DNA of 42,683 nt from Olsenella_K sp036454645 (GCA_036454645.1 JAZHSQ010000020.1:1-42683); one strand, 5' to 3'. Shown: positions 30,645 to 39,816, counted from the first letter of the stretch. Numbers and translations are program-made. The notes: a model not told the origin generated them from the sequence alone.

Positions 30645-31073
30645 CTACGCCTCTGCGACGTAGGCCCCCACGACGCGGCCGAACACCATGAGGTGCGGGT
30701 CGCGGTTGGAGCCGCACGCCGAGCCGTCCACGTCCGCGGGGTAGAACCGGGCTCGCATCTCCTCGGGGAGGAGCGAGACGTCCAGGGCCTGCTTGCATGC
30801 GACCTGGCGCTCCAGCGTGAGCGGCAGCTCCAGGACCCCCGGGACGCCCACCGCCTCGGACGGCACCGGCGTCAGGGAGGCCATCGCGAACTTGTCGCAC
30901 TCGTCCCCGCGGTGCGTGCCGCAGATGCCGTCGACCCCGCGCGTCCTCCTCCTCGCCTCCTCGTCCTCGTCGAGCGTGCCGTGCGCCTGCGTCGTGAGGA
31001 GCACGCCCTCCGGGGTCGCCCGGACTATCCGGGTGGCGTACTCGGCGTAGTCGACCTTCCTCGTCGTCGTCAT
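30645..31073 (-). CDS. Internally shortened flavin reductase-like protein
   Basis: 142 residues from ATG 31073 with GGAGGAGG upstream. The N-terminus (YATRIVRATPEGVLLTTQA, about 12-30) and C-terminus (LPLTLERQVACKQ, then RARFYPADVDGS and HLMVFGRVVGAYV) match DIM6/NTAB-type flavin reductases of about 190 residues. The segment normally between them (MTIGWG, then VRxSRYT, eFTVN) is absent, replaced by an acidic, Arg-rich stretch (GTLDEDEEARRRTRG). About 50 residues of the FMN-binding core therefore seem deleted in frame, so activity is doubtful. It heads a small operon with the UGA-interrupted ORF (10 bases downstream) and the SDR. Confidence 0.7.
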   Translation of the reverse strand: MTTTRKVDYAEYATRIVRATPEGVLLTTQAHGTLDEDEEARRRTRGVDGICGTHRGDECDKFAMASLTPVPSEAVGVPGVLELPLTLERQVACKQALDVSLLPEEMRARFYPADVDGSACGSNRDPHLMVFGRVVGAYVAEA

Positions 31074-31558
31074 GAGACCTCCTCCGTCGGCGGGCGGGGC
31101 GCCCTGGTGCCGCCCCTCCCCCGGCGCCCGCGGACGTGGCCGCGCGCTGGCGCTATCGTAGTCGCGTACCCACGTTGCAAGCGTAACCGAAAGGCTGGCC
31201 ATGGACCCCTCAGAACCCCCTCGCGTCGTCGTCGCCTCCGACTCCTTCAAGGGATCGGCCTCGAGCGCGCGCATAAACGACCTCATCGAGCAGGGGCTGC
31301 TCCGCGCCTGCCCCGACGCGCGCGTCCGCAAGGTCCCCGTCGCCGACGGCGGCGAGGGGACCGTCGACGCGGTCGTCTCCGCGCGCGGCGGCACCATCCG
31401 CCACGCGGTCGTCTCGGGTCCCCTGGGCGGCAGCGTCGACGCCGCCTACGGCCTCCTCGACGGCGGCCGCACCGCCGTCGTCGAGATGGCCTCGGCCGCC
31501 GGCATCTCGCTCTCCGACCGCTCCCGCGCGAGCGCCCTCGGCGCGAGCACCAGGGGCG

Positions 31559-31606
31559 TGGGGGGGGGCGGGCCCCCCGCGCGCCCCCCCCGCGCGGGGG
31601 GGCTAG
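31559..31606. repeat. Low-complexity G/C block inside glycerate kinase
   Basis: Runs of 9 G, 6 C, 8 C and 7 G alternate with CGCGCG, forming inverted arms (CCCCGCGCG and CGCGCGGGG). Codons here do not match the family. The frame changes across the block. Confidence 0.8.
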
Positions 31607-32399
31607 CACGACCTGCCCGCGCTCCCCCACGGCGCGCGCCGCGTCTACGTCGGCCTGGGGGGCAGCGCCACGACAGACGGCGGCGCGGGACTCGCGTGCG
31701 CCCTCGGCGCGAGGCTCCTCGACGCCGAGGGGGAGCAGGTGGCGCCGGGCGCGGCCGGGCTCGAGCGCCTCGCCCGCGTCGACCTCTCCGGCCTCGACGC
31801 CCGCCTCGCCGGGGCGGAGGTCGTCGCCCTGACCGACGTCACGAACCCCCTCGCCGGCCCCGCGGGGGCGGCAGCGACCTTCGGGCCCCAGAAGGGCCTC
31901 ACGGCCGCCGACGTCCCCGCGGTCGACGCCTGGCTGGGCAGGCTCGGGCGGCTCCTCGGCGAGGCCGTCCGCGCCGACGTCGCCTCGCTCCCGGGCGCCG
32001 GGGCGGCCGGCGGCCTCGGCTGCGCGCTCGCGGCGCTCTGCGGGGCGCGGCTCGTCTCGGGGATCGACTTCGTGCTGGACGCGGCGGGGCTCGACGAGGC
32101 GCTCGCGGACGCGGACCTCGCGATCACGGGCGAGGGCCGCATGGACGCGCAGAGCGCCCGCGGGAAGGCGCCGGTGGGCGTCGCCCGCAGGTGCGCGCGC
32201 GCCGGCGTCCCGGTCGTCGCCGTCGTCGGGAGCCGCGCGGAGGACCTCGGCGACGTGTACGCCCAGGGGGTGGGCCTCGTCGTCCCCGCGCTCGTCTCCC
32301 CGGCGACGCTCGAGGAGTGCGTGGAGCGGGTGGGCGTCAACGTGCCCATCGCCGCGGAGACCGCCATGAGGGCCTACCTGCTCGCCACGAGGGCGCGGG

Positions 32400-32428
32400 C
32401 GGGGAGCCCCGTTCTCCAGGGCTCCCCG
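32400..32428. terminator. Hairpin at the overlapping convergent gene ends
   Basis: A 10-bp stem, CGGGGAGCCC (32400-32409) with GGGCTCCCCG (32419-32428), lies in the final codons of glycerate kinase. It is just ahead of the shared CTAG stops, so it could act on both transcripts. Confidence 0.5.
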
Positions 32429-32436
32429 CACCGCCC

Positions 32437-35400
32437 CTAGGCCCCGTCGCGGGTGAGGCGGAAGGCGACCACGAGCAGGAGCATGCCCAGGGCCGCGAGG
32501 CTCGCGCCGAGGGCGGGAGCCGCCGCGTCGAAGGTCGTGGGCAGGAGGCCACCCGTGCGGGGCGTCGGGGCCGGGCCCTCGGGACGCCCCTCCTCGGGGC
32601 CCGCCACCGTCACGCTCTGGCCCTCGTCGCCGAGGTCCGCGTGCCTCGCAACGAGCCTCTCCCCACGGTAGAGCTCCTCGGTGCACACGAGCCTCCTGCC
32701 TTCGAGCCCCGTGGCGTCGAGGGCGAGCTCCACCGTGCAGGTGCCGTCCGGCCCCTCCGCCACGAGCTCGCGGCTGGCCGAGGAGAGCTCCTCGCCGGAC
32801 CCGGCGTCCAGGAGCCTGCTCTCGAGCCGGTACGTTCCGCCCGCGTCGAGGTTGCGGTAGGCGACCTCGTCGGCGACGCTCTGGCCTGCCGCGGCCTCGA
32901 CGACCTTGTCGCCGTCGGCGGCGTCAGACGCCTGCGTCCCGATCGCGGGGAAGCTCACCGTCTGGTCCTCGTCGTCGATGTCCGCGTGGACGGCGTACTC
33001 GCGCCCCTCGCGGCTCAGGGCCTCGAAGGCGACGACGGTCCTGCCGGCCACGAGGGAGCCGTCGACGCGAAACGTCACCGTCGCGGTACCCGAGGGGGCC
33101 TCCGGCGTGAACTCGGTCGTGGCGCGGACGGGCGCGCCGTCGGCTCCGGCGACCGCCTCGCCCGTGGCCTTGTCCATGAGGGTGCCGGTGAGCGCGTAGG
33201 ACCTGCCGGGCACGAGGTTCTCGTAGCTGACGGTGTCGACGACCGTGACCTCACCGTCCGCGAGGAGGTCCTGCCGCTCGCCCTCGGCGTCGGACGCCCT
33301 TGTGGCGATCGTCGGCACGTAGACGGTCTGGCCCTCGTCGTCCAGGTCCTCGTGGCTCGCGACCACGGCCTCGCCGTCCAGCAGCCTCTCGAAGCAGACG
33401 ATCGCGTGCCCGCCGAGCGACGAGGAGTCGAACGCGAAGCGCACGTCCTGCTCGCCCGACGAGAGCCTGGGCGTGAAGGTCGACTCGGAGGTGACCGGAC
33501 GGCCCTCGTCGTCGAGCAGCGCAGAGCCGGTCTGCCTGTCCATGAGGGTGCCGACCAGGTGGTACGTCCTGCCCGGCACGAGGTTCTCGTAGGAGACCTC
33601 GTCGACGAGCGCGACCACGGAGCCGGCCGCGACCAGGTGCTCTCCGCCCTCGTCGGTGAGGCTCGTGCCTATGCGCCGGCCGGCCTCGTCCTCGACGGTG
33701 CCGCCCTCGACGACGGCCGCGGCCCTGTCGACGGTGACCTCGAAGCGCACGAGGCCCAGGCCCGCGTTCGCGGAGCAGGGGAGCTCCTCTACCCGGTAGG
33801 TGTCGAACGGGAGGGCTCCGAGGGAGTCGTCCGCGGCTCCCCCGCCCTCGGCAGCGCCGGCGAACCACGTCCCCGCGTGCGCGTCGAGCCTCGACTCGTC
33901 CACGGTCGCGCCGTCGTAGGCCAGGTCGTTGGCGTTCGTCGCAGAGGTGTGCGGCACGTTGGCGGACGAGGTGTCGACCTTGCCGTTGACGTCGCTCACA
34001 ACAACGTGGGACTCGCCCGTCGACCTCGCGGTCAGCAGGAAGGGGACGCCCGCGAGGCGCGCCTTCCCCTCCCCCGCGACCTTCACGAAGCGGAGGTCGC
34101 CGCGCATCACCTGCTCCGAGAAGGTCGGCGCCGCGTACGTGGAGATCGTCTCCGCGTCGCCCTCGGGCGTCACGCGCACGACGCGCGTCGCGCCGTCGGC
34201 GAGGTAGCCCGCGGGGGCCTTGGCCTCGCGTATCGCCACGGTGCCCACGGGGATGCCGACCTCGCCCCGGCTGTCCCGGTAGAGCGGGTCGCCCTGCGCG
34301 TCCGCGAGGCTGGCGCGGCCGTCGGCGCCGGTCGTGACCCGCCAGGTCCTCGTCGCCCGGTCGGGAAGGCTCCCCTCGTCGTAGTAGCCCGCGAAGTAGC
34401 GCACCTCGAACTGGGCGCCCTCGAGCGTGGCGGCGCCGAGCGGCGAGGCGGCCCCGGTCTCGCGGTCGAGCTTCCGGAGCACGACGTCGACGGGGTTCAG
34501 CTGCGGCACGTCGGTGGCGCTCGCCCTGGTCGCCTCGCCCGAGCCGACCTCGACGCGGATCACCTCGTCGTTGCTGGCGAAGCCTGCGGGCGCCTTGGCC
34601 TCCCTCAGCCAGTACGTCCCCAGGGCGAGGCCGCCCGCAGACCCCTCGCCGCGCTCGTCGGTCGTGATGGTCGCCACGGCCTGGGTGCACGCCTCGTCGG
34701 AGTAGACCGTGTACACGGCGCCGGCGAGCGAGTAGCAGGGGTTGCCTTCCACCACCTCGTGGTTGGCGGAGGACTTGCTCAGGCGTATCTCGCCGTGCGG
34801 GAGCACCTCGACGACGCTCTGCACCAGCCCGCCCGGCGCGTACCAGATCCTGCTCGCGCGGTCCCACGGCCCGGCCTGCCCGGCGTGCGCGCGGGCCTCG
34901 GCGACGAGGTCCTGGATCCTCTGGGAGTCCGCCCTGTCGCAGCGGCCTCCCGGCCCCTCGAAGAGGTTGCTCTCCATGCCGTTCACCAGGACGGCGCCCG
35001 AGTCGAAGTCCATCTGCGCGCCGAGCAGCAGCCAGGCGGAGGCGACGGTCGCCGCGTCCGGCCGCACGAAGCCCAGCGGGTTGCCCGGCGCCGCCCGCCA
35101 CAGCAGGTAGGCCATGGCGTGCGCGTCCCAGGGCACGCTCGTGGCCTCGCCCACGTAGTCCCACCTGTCGAAGGTGACCCCGATCGGGTCCTTGAGCCCC
35201 GGCGATATGCAGTACGCCGCGGTGCCCGCGTCGGTGTTCATGCGGAAGTAGCCCCTCGGGTCCACGTCCGAGGACACGACCGTCATGCTGCCCTCCCGGG
35301 CCTCCGCGACCGCGGGGGCGAGGGCGCACAGCAGCTGCCCCAGCAGCAGCGCGAGCGCCGCCAGGGCGCCCGCGGCCCTGGGGAGGGGCCCCGGCGCGCG

Positions 35401-35598
35401 GCGCCTGCCGTCGCGCCCCCTCGCCGCCGCGGTGACGCGGAGCCCCCTCGCACGCGCCCTCCTCGCCCTGTCGCCGTCTCGGTGCCCCGCCCGCGGGCCG
35501 CCGTCCGTCCGCACGTCCCCCGCGCGACCGGCGGCCGCATGGCCCCCGCCGCCGTGCAGGAGGCCCGCCAGCGCCTCCAGTGCCCTGCCCTTCTGCAT
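32437..35598 (-). CDS. Sortase-anchored VaFE/SpaA-type surface protein
   Basis: 1053 residues from ATG 35598 (AGAGGAG upstream; a GTG 15 bases earlier is possible). The first 70 residues are unusually long and Arg-rich before a hydrophobic signal (ALAALALLLGQLLCALAPAVAEA, about 76-98). Residues 105-280 resemble a thioester-type adhesion head (TAAYCISPGLKDP, with a Trp-rich segment). SpaA-like collagen-binding-B folds follow, with TYWLREAKAPAGF and VAIREAKAPAGY. Three VaFE-type repeats start near 646, 763 and 886, each with YENLVPGRxY or YRNLDAGGTY, then a FE or TEEL element. The anchor is TPRTGG (about 1010; the usual motif is LPxTG), a hydrophobic span and RLTRDGA. It probably forms isopeptide-linked stalks on the cell wall. 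No sortase gene is in the window. Confidence 0.9.
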   Translation of the reverse strand: MQKGRALEALAGLLHGGGGHAAAGRAGDVRTDGGPRAGHRDGDRARRARARGLRVTAAARGRDGRRRAPGPLPRAAGALAALALLLGQLLCALAPAVAEAREGSMTVVSSDVDPRGYFRMNTDAGTAAYCISPGLKDPIGVTFDRWDYVGEATSVPWDAHAMAYLLWRAAPGNPLGFVRPDAATVASAWLLLGAQMDFDSGAVLVNGMESNLFEGPGGRCDRADSQRIQDLVAEARAHAGQAGPWDRASRIWYAPGGLVQSVVEVLPHGEIRLSKSSANHEVVEGNPCYSLAGAVYTVYSDEACTQAVATITTDERGEGSAGGLALGTYWLREAKAPAGFASNDEVIRVEVGSGEATRASATDVPQLNPVDVVLRKLDRETGAASPLGAATLEGAQFEVRYFAGYYDEGSLPDRATRTWRVTTGADGRASLADAQGDPLYRDSRGEVGIPVGTVAIREAKAPAGYLADGATRVVRVTPEGDAETISTYAAPTFSEQVMRGDLRFVKVAGEGKARLAGVPFLLTARSTGESHVVVSDVNGKVDTSSANVPHTSATNANDLAYDGATVDESRLDAHAGTWFAGAAEGGGAADDSLGALPFDTYRVEELPCSANAGLGLVRFEVTVDRAAAVVEGGTVEDEAGRRIGTSLTDEGGEHLVAAGSVVALVDEVSYENLVPGRTYHLVGTLMDRQTGSALLDDEGRPVTSESTFTPRLSSGEQDVRFAFDSSSLGGHAIVCFERLLDGEAVVASHEDLDDEGQTVYVPTIATRASDAEGERQDLLADGEVTVVDTVSYENLVPGRSYALTGTLMDKATGEAVAGADGAPVRATTEFTPEAPSGTATVTFRVDGSLVAGRTVVAFEALSREGREYAVHADIDDEDQTVSFPAIGTQASDAADGDKVVEAAAGQSVADEVAYRNLDAGGTYRLESRLLDAGSGEELSSASRELVAEGPDGTCTVELALDATGLEGRRLVCTEELYRGERLVARHADLGDEGQSVTVAGPEEGRPEGPAPTPRTGGLLPTTFDAAAPALGASLAALGMLLLVVAFRLTRDGA

Positions 35599-35989
35599 CA
35601 GCTCTCCTCTCACGATCCGACATCGTCGCGCGCCCCGGAGGGGCGCTCAGTCGAGCATGCGACGCCCCGGGCGGGACGCGGACGGGGGCAGGAGAAACAG
35701 CGCCCGGCCTCGTGCAGCGACCTTGCCGCGCCCTTGCGCCGGGAGGCGCCGCCCCCGGTGGGCGCCCTGCGCGGGAAGTCCATCGAACGCCGTCGATCCG
35801 ACGCCTCGACGAGGCCGCCACAAACCCAAGGCTCCGCCTGGGCCGAGGGGGCGAGCCTCCTTGCGCCGCGCGATCGGGCGAGGCTATGATTTCTCGCACC
35901 GTGCCCCGCCGGGACCGCAGGCCCCGCGCGGGCGGCGGGCGGGCGGCGCCGTGGGCGGCGCTGCCGGGTCGGGCGAGCGAGGAGGAGAC
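35599..35989. other. Divergent gap between the surface protein and flavoprotein genes
   Basis: About 390 bases without a supportable gene. It contains the likely promoter of the flavoprotein gene at 35861-35890. I could not identify a clear promoter for the surface-protein gene. Confidence 0.6.
35861..35890 (+). promoter_or_regulatory. Promoter of the flavoprotein gene
   Basis: TTGCGC (35861-35866) and TATGAT (35885-35890) are 18 bases apart, about 100 bases upstream of the ATG at 35990. Confidence 0.6.
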
Positions 35990-37729
35990 ATGGGGACCCT
36001 CGGGGTGGACGTTCTCGTTCTGGGGGCGGGGCTCGCGGGCGCCTCCGCCGCCATCGCCGCGCGGAGGAGGGGACGGACGGTCTGCCTGCTCTCCGAGGGG
36101 CCCACCTGCTCGGGGTCGAGCTTCTCGGGGAGGACCTGGGGCCTCGGCTTCGTGACTCCCGGCGGGCCCGGGCCGCGCAGCCTCGCGCGCGAGGTGTCCC
36201 GCGTGGGCCGCGGCGTCAACGACCCGCAGCTCACGGCGGCGCTCTGCGACGGCGCCGAGGGCAGCGTCGCGTTCCTCGAGTCCCTCGGCGCGCGGCTCGA
36301 GACGCCGCGCGACCCCGCCCAGCGCGAGTTCGTCCCCTGCTTCGACTCCCGGGCGCGCGGCTGGCACGGCTTCGTGCCCGGCGCCTGGGCTCCCCTCCTG
36401 CGCGAGGCGCTCGAGGGGGAGGCCCGCGGCGACTGCGGCGCCCTCGCGCCCGTCGCCCTCCTGCCCCGCACGCGCGCGCTCTCCCTGCTCGTGGACGCCG
36501 ACGGCCGCGTCTGCGGCTGCCTCGCGCTCGACGCGCAGGACCGCCCCGTCACCGTCCTCGCGCGCGAGACCGTCGTGGCGACCGGCGGCTACGCCGGCCT
36601 GTGGGGCTCGCACCTGTGCGCGGACGAGGACCGCGGCGTCTGCCACGCGCTCGCGGCCGACGCGGGCGCCAGGCTCTCGAACCTCGAGTTCGTACAGCTC
36701 ATGCTCGGCGCGGACGCGAACGGAAGGCTGGTCGTGCACAACGAGAAGGGCTTCCGCTGGACGAGGATCGAAGACGCCGCGACCGGCCGGTCGGTCTTCT
36801 CCGAGATGGGGGTCGACGAGGCGCGGGCCAGGACCGCGCTCGAGGCGCACGCGGGCCACGGGCCCTTCACCTCACGGCTCCCCAGCTCCCTCGTCGAGCT
36901 GACGCTCGCGCGCTTCCAGCAGGCCCATCCCGGGCGCGCCTGCCTTGCGGAGCTGGACGAGGGGCTGCTCGGGCAGGGGCCGCGCCCGGAGTTCGTGGAG
37001 TCCTACCTCGCGTGGCTCCGGGACGCCTGTGGCGTGGCGGCGGGCGACCCCCTGCCCCTGCGCGAGTGCGCCCACTCCTGCAACGGCGGCATCGCGATAG
37101 GCGCCGGCTGCCGCACGGCGGCTCCCGGCCTACTCGCCTGCGGCGAGGCGGCCGGAGGGGTCCATGGCGCAGACCGCATAGGGGGCCTCGCGAGCGTGAC
37201 GGCGGTGACCTTCGGGCGCATCGCCGGCGAGGCCGCGGCAAGCGGGGCCGGCGCGCTGCCGGGGCAGCCGGACGGCCGCCGGCTCCTCCTCGCCTCCCCC
37301 CTGCTCCTGCCCCGCGACCGCCCGCACCAGCCGGGCGCCGCGCCAGCGCACGGCCTCCCCGACGCCGCGGCAGGGTGGCGCAAGCTCGGCCGCGCCCTGG
37401 ACGCGGGCTGCCTCGCCGTCCGCACGGACGAGGGTCTCCGGCGCGCGGGCGAGGAGCTCGCGGGCCTCCGGCAGTCGCTCGAGGCGGCGGGCGGAAGGTC
37501 TCCCAGGGAGCTGGGGCGCGCGCTCGCCGAGCTCGAGGGCATGGGCGCTCCGCGCCTCCGGGAGGCGGCGCGGGCGAGCGAGCTGCTCCTCGCCACGAGG
37601 CTCGCGAGCGCCGTCGCCTCCTCCATGCGGGCGCGGACAGAGAGCAGGGGGTCTCACTTCCGCGCGGACTTCCCCGCCGAGGACCCCGCGCAGGCGCGCC
37701 CGGAGGCGGCGGCCTGGGCCGTCGGCTAG
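35990..37729 (+). CDS. NadB/FrdA-family FAD-dependent oxidoreductase
   Basis: 579 residues from ATG 35990 after GGAGGAG. The FAD Rossmann motif VLVLGAGLAGASAAIAARR is at about 8-26, with SFSGRTWGLGF near 43. The FrdA/SdhA-type substrate domain includes VATGGYAG near 199. HSCNGGIAIGAGC, LLACGEAAGGVHGADRIGG and FGRIAGEAAA occupy 364-420, and the C-terminal helical domain ends with RGSHFRADFP. These are shared by L-aspartate oxidase, fumarate reductase and succinate dehydrogenase flavoproteins. Catalytic His and Arg lie in these conserved stretches (HSCNGG, RTESRGSHFR). No nadA/nadC or frdB genes are nearby, so the reaction is not known. A cysteine desulfidase gene follows 74 bases downstream. 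Confidence 0.85.
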   Translation: MGTLGVDVLVLGAGLAGASAAIAARRRGRTVCLLSEGPTCSGSSFSGRTWGLGFVTPGGPGPRSLAREVSRVGRGVNDPQLTAALCDGAEGSVAFLESLGARLETPRDPAQREFVPCFDSRARGWHGFVPGAWAPLLREALEGEARGDCGALAPVALLPRTRALSLLVDADGRVCGCLALDAQDRPVTVLARETVVATGGYAGLWGSHLCADEDRGVCHALAADAGARLSNLEFVQLMLGADANGRLVVHNEKGFRWTRIEDAATGRSVFSEMGVDEARARTALEAHAGHGPFTSRLPSSLVELTLARFQQAHPGRACLAELDEGLLGQGPRPEFVESYLAWLRDACGVAAGDPLPLRECAHSCNGGIAIGAGCRTAAPGLLACGEAAGGVHGADRIGGLASVTAVTFGRIAGEAAASGAGALPGQPDGRRLLLASPLLLPRDRPHQPGAAPAHGLPDAAAGWRKLGRALDAGCLAVRTDEGLRRAGEELAGLRQSLEAAGGRSPRELGRALAELEGMGAPRLREAARASELLLATRLASAVASSMRARTESRGSHFRADFPAEDPAQARPEAAAWAVG

Positions 37730-37803
37730 AATCACCCCTCGGATAGGCGTTCGGAGAAGCGCACGGATCGCGGGGCCCGGAGGGACCCGCCCGGGAGGTG
37801 CCC

Positions 37804-39189
37804 ATGATCACCAAGCAAGAGATGCTCGACCTTCTGCACGCCGACGTCGTGCCCGCGGTCGGCTGCACGGAGCCCGTCTGCGTCGCGCTCGCCGCGGCAG
37901 ACGCGGCCGCCGCGACGGGGGCGGCCGGCGGCCCCGCCCCGGGAGGGCCGGGAGGCGCCGGGGGCGCAGGTCCCTCTCGCCCCGCCGCGCCCGTGCGGTC
38001 CGTGCGGGTAACGGTGAGCCCCAACATCTACAAGAACGGGATGTCCGTCTCCATCCCCGGCTACCCCGGCGTGGGCCTCGACGCGGCGGCCGCGCTCGGC
38101 GCCCTGCTCGCCGACCCCGCGCGCGGCCTCGAGCTCCTGGCCGGCCTCACCCCGGAGGTCTCCCGGCGGGCGCGGGCGCTCTGCGAGGAGGGTCGCGTCC
38201 GGGTGGGCATCGACCCCGGCGAGCGCGGCGTCTTCGCCCGCGCGGAGGTGGACCTCGGCGGCACGGTGGCTTCGGCGACCATCCGCGGCGGCCACACCGA
38301 CGTCGTGGAGCGCACCGTGGGCGGCGAGGTCGCCTTCCGCGCCGAGCCCGGCGGCGCCGGGTCGGGCGCCGACGTCCTCGAGCGCCTGCGCGGGATGCGC
38401 GTCCAGGAGGTCCTCGACCTCGTGCGCCAGGCGGACGAGGGGGACCTCGCGTTCCTTCTCGACGGCGTGGAGATGAACGAGGCCGCGGCGGACTTCGGCC
38501 GCAGCCACGACGTGGGGGTGGGCATCGCCCGCACCATGGGCGAGGAGCTCGGCTCGCCCCTGCTCGGCGACGGCCTGCTCGCACGCTGCATGCTCCGGGT
38601 GGCGTCGGCGACCGAGGCCAGGCTCGGGGGCGGCATGCTGCCGTGCATGAGCAGCAGCGGGGCGGGGACGAAGGGCCTCGTCGTGATCCTGCCCGTGAGC
38701 GAGCTCGCCCGCGAGGTGGGCACCTCCCGCGGGCGCACGGCGCAGGCGCTCGCCTTCGCGCACCTGCTCAACCGCTACGTCAACCTGCACATCGGCAAGC
38801 TGGCGGCCGTCTGCACCTGCGTCATGGCCTCGGCGACGGCCGCCTCGGCCGCGATGGCGTGGCTGCTCGGCGCGAGCGACGAGGAGGTCGGCTACGCGAT
38901 CCGCAACATGGCCGGCACCACGACGGGCATGATCTGCGACGGCGGCAAGGTCGGCTGCGCGCTCAAGGTCTCCACCGGCTGCGCGGCGGCGCTCAACTGC
39001 GCCATCCTCGCCGCGCACGGCGTGGCGCTGCCGACGAGCGACGGCATCTGCGCCGAGACGCCCGAGCAGTGCATCGAGAACATGACGAGGGTCGGGAACC
39101 CCGGCATGCTCAGGGCGGACGAGGAGATCCTCGGCATCATGCTCGAGAAGTCCCACCCCGAGGGCGCCGGCGCCGACGAGGAGGGCTAG
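37804..39189 (+). CDS. L-cysteine desulfidase/serine dehydratase-like (CyuA, UPF0597)
   Basis: 461 residues from ATG 37804 with GGGAGG upstream; GTG 37798 is less likely. Family marks are AVGCTEPVCVALAAAD (about 18-33), with Cys for the [4Fe-4S] cluster, and YKNGMSVSIPG near 79. SSSGAGTKG (about 282-290) and GMICDGGKVGCALKVSTGCA (about 376-395) supply further Cys ligands. These enzymes release sulfide and ammonia from L-cysteine to give pyruvate in anaerobes; serine is also possible. Residues 34-60 are a Gly/Pro-rich insert (GGPAPGGPGGAGGAG) not usual in the family. The flavoprotein gene lies upstream and a hemerythrin-like gene begins 6 bases downstream, implying an operon. Confidence 0.9.
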   Translation: MITKQEMLDLLHADVVPAVGCTEPVCVALAAADAAAATGAAGGPAPGGPGGAGGAGPSRPAAPVRSVRVTVSPNIYKNGMSVSIPGYPGVGLDAAAALGALLADPARGLELLAGLTPEVSRRARALCEEGRVRVGIDPGERGVFARAEVDLGGTVASATIRGGHTDVVERTVGGEVAFRAEPGGAGSGADVLERLRGMRVQEVLDLVRQADEGDLAFLLDGVEMNEAAADFGRSHDVGVGIARTMGEELGSPLLGDGLLARCMLRVASATEARLGGGMLPCMSSSGAGTKGLVVILPVSELAREVGTSRGRTAQALAFAHLLNRYVNLHIGKLAAVCTCVMASATAASAAMAWLLGASDEEVGYAIRNMAGTTTGMICDGGKVGCALKVSTGCAAALNCAILAAHGVALPTSDGICAETPEQCIENMTRVGNPGMLRADEEILGIMLEKSHPEGAGADEEG

Positions 39190-39195
39190 GCCACG

Positions 39196-39816
39196 ATGGG
39201 AAGAGAGCTGAGCGAGCTCGACGAGGGGCACCCGGCCCGCGTGATGGTGCGCGAGAACCGCGTCTTCAGCGGCATGGTGGTGCGCGCGCAAGACCACGTC
39301 CGCCAGGCGCGGGAGCTGCCGGACGACCAGCTCGACCCCGCGCTGCTCGCGCGCCTGAGGGACGACCTGGCCCTCCTCTCCAAGATCTCCCTGCACTACC
39401 GCCGCAAGGAGGAGCTCCTGGTTCCGGCCCTCGCGGACCACGGCGAGACGAGCCTGCCGCGGCTGGTGCAGGAGGACGACGACCGCGTCCGCACCTGCCT
39501 GTGGATGGCCTCCTCCCTGCTCGAGGGGGCCGAGGGGCGCCCGAGCGGCTCGAACCTGGAGTCCGCCGCCGAGCAGGTCGCGAGCGCCTGCGACGCGATC
39601 GACCTCGTCGTCGGGCGCGAGGACGACGGCCTCGTCCCGCTCGCCCTCGAGGTCCTCGGCGACGACGAGTGGGCGCTCGTCGCCCGGCGCGGGGAGGAGC
39701 CCGCCTACGCCCCCGCCGACGGCGCGCCCGCGCTCTGGACGTCGCCCATCGAGCGCGCGGAGGCCGCGGTCAGGCGCGCGATAGACGCGGGCAGGCTCCC
39801 CGGGGCGACGGCGTAG
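39196..39816 (+). CDS. Hemerythrin-like (DUF438 HHE-type) protein
   Basis: 206 residues from ATG 39196, with GAGGAGG upstream. The start, ELSELDEGHPARVMVREN (about 4-21), and HYRRKEELLVPALADHG (about 70-86) match the helical hemerythrin-like part of DUF438 proteins. A later segment, REDDGLVPLALEVLGDDEW (about 141-159), completes the four-helix pattern. The His and Glu positions usual for a di-iron site seem largely present, but the N-terminal DUF438 region and the PAS domain of longer relatives are missing. It may sense oxygen or nitric oxide, or hold iron; this is inference. It lies 6 bases after the cysteine desulfidase stop, so it is probably co-translated with it. Confidence 0.75.
   Translation: MGRELSELDEGHPARVMVRENRVFSGMVVRAQDHVRQARELPDDQLDPALLARLRDDLALLSKISLHYRRKEELLVPALADHGETSLPRLVQEDDDRVRTCLWMASSLLEGAEGRPSGSNLESAAEQVASACDAIDLVVGREDDGLVPLALEVLGDDEWALVARRGEEPAYAPADGAPALWTSPIERAEAAVRRAIDAGRLPGATA

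Larger units (their letters stand above)
31201..32440 (+). pseudogene. Glycerate kinase with a frameshift in a G/C-rich block
   Basis: The first part from ATG 31201 (VVVASDSFKGSASS, PVADGGEGTVDA, SRASALGASTRGV) is the N-terminus of a type-2 glycerate kinase. The second part is in another frame from about 31610 on: YVGLGGSATTDGGAG, GPQKGLTAADV and ITGEGRMDAQSARGKAP, to the stop at 32438-32440. The break lies in 31560-31606, an abnormal run of G and C with poly-G and poly-C stretches like those at the window start. Total length is 3n+1. The enzyme would phosphorylate glycerate with ATP. A sequencing error in the homopolymer block is more likely than a true lesion, but this cannot be decided here. 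The stop overlaps the neighbouring surface-protein stop in CTAG. Confidence 0.85.

Noticed and set aside
31201..35889. A very long plus-strand open frame (over 1500 codons)
   Set aside because: It runs from glycerate kinase into the antisense of the surface protein. High GC suppresses stop codons on the opposite strand. The surface-protein frame has recognisable domains; this one has none.
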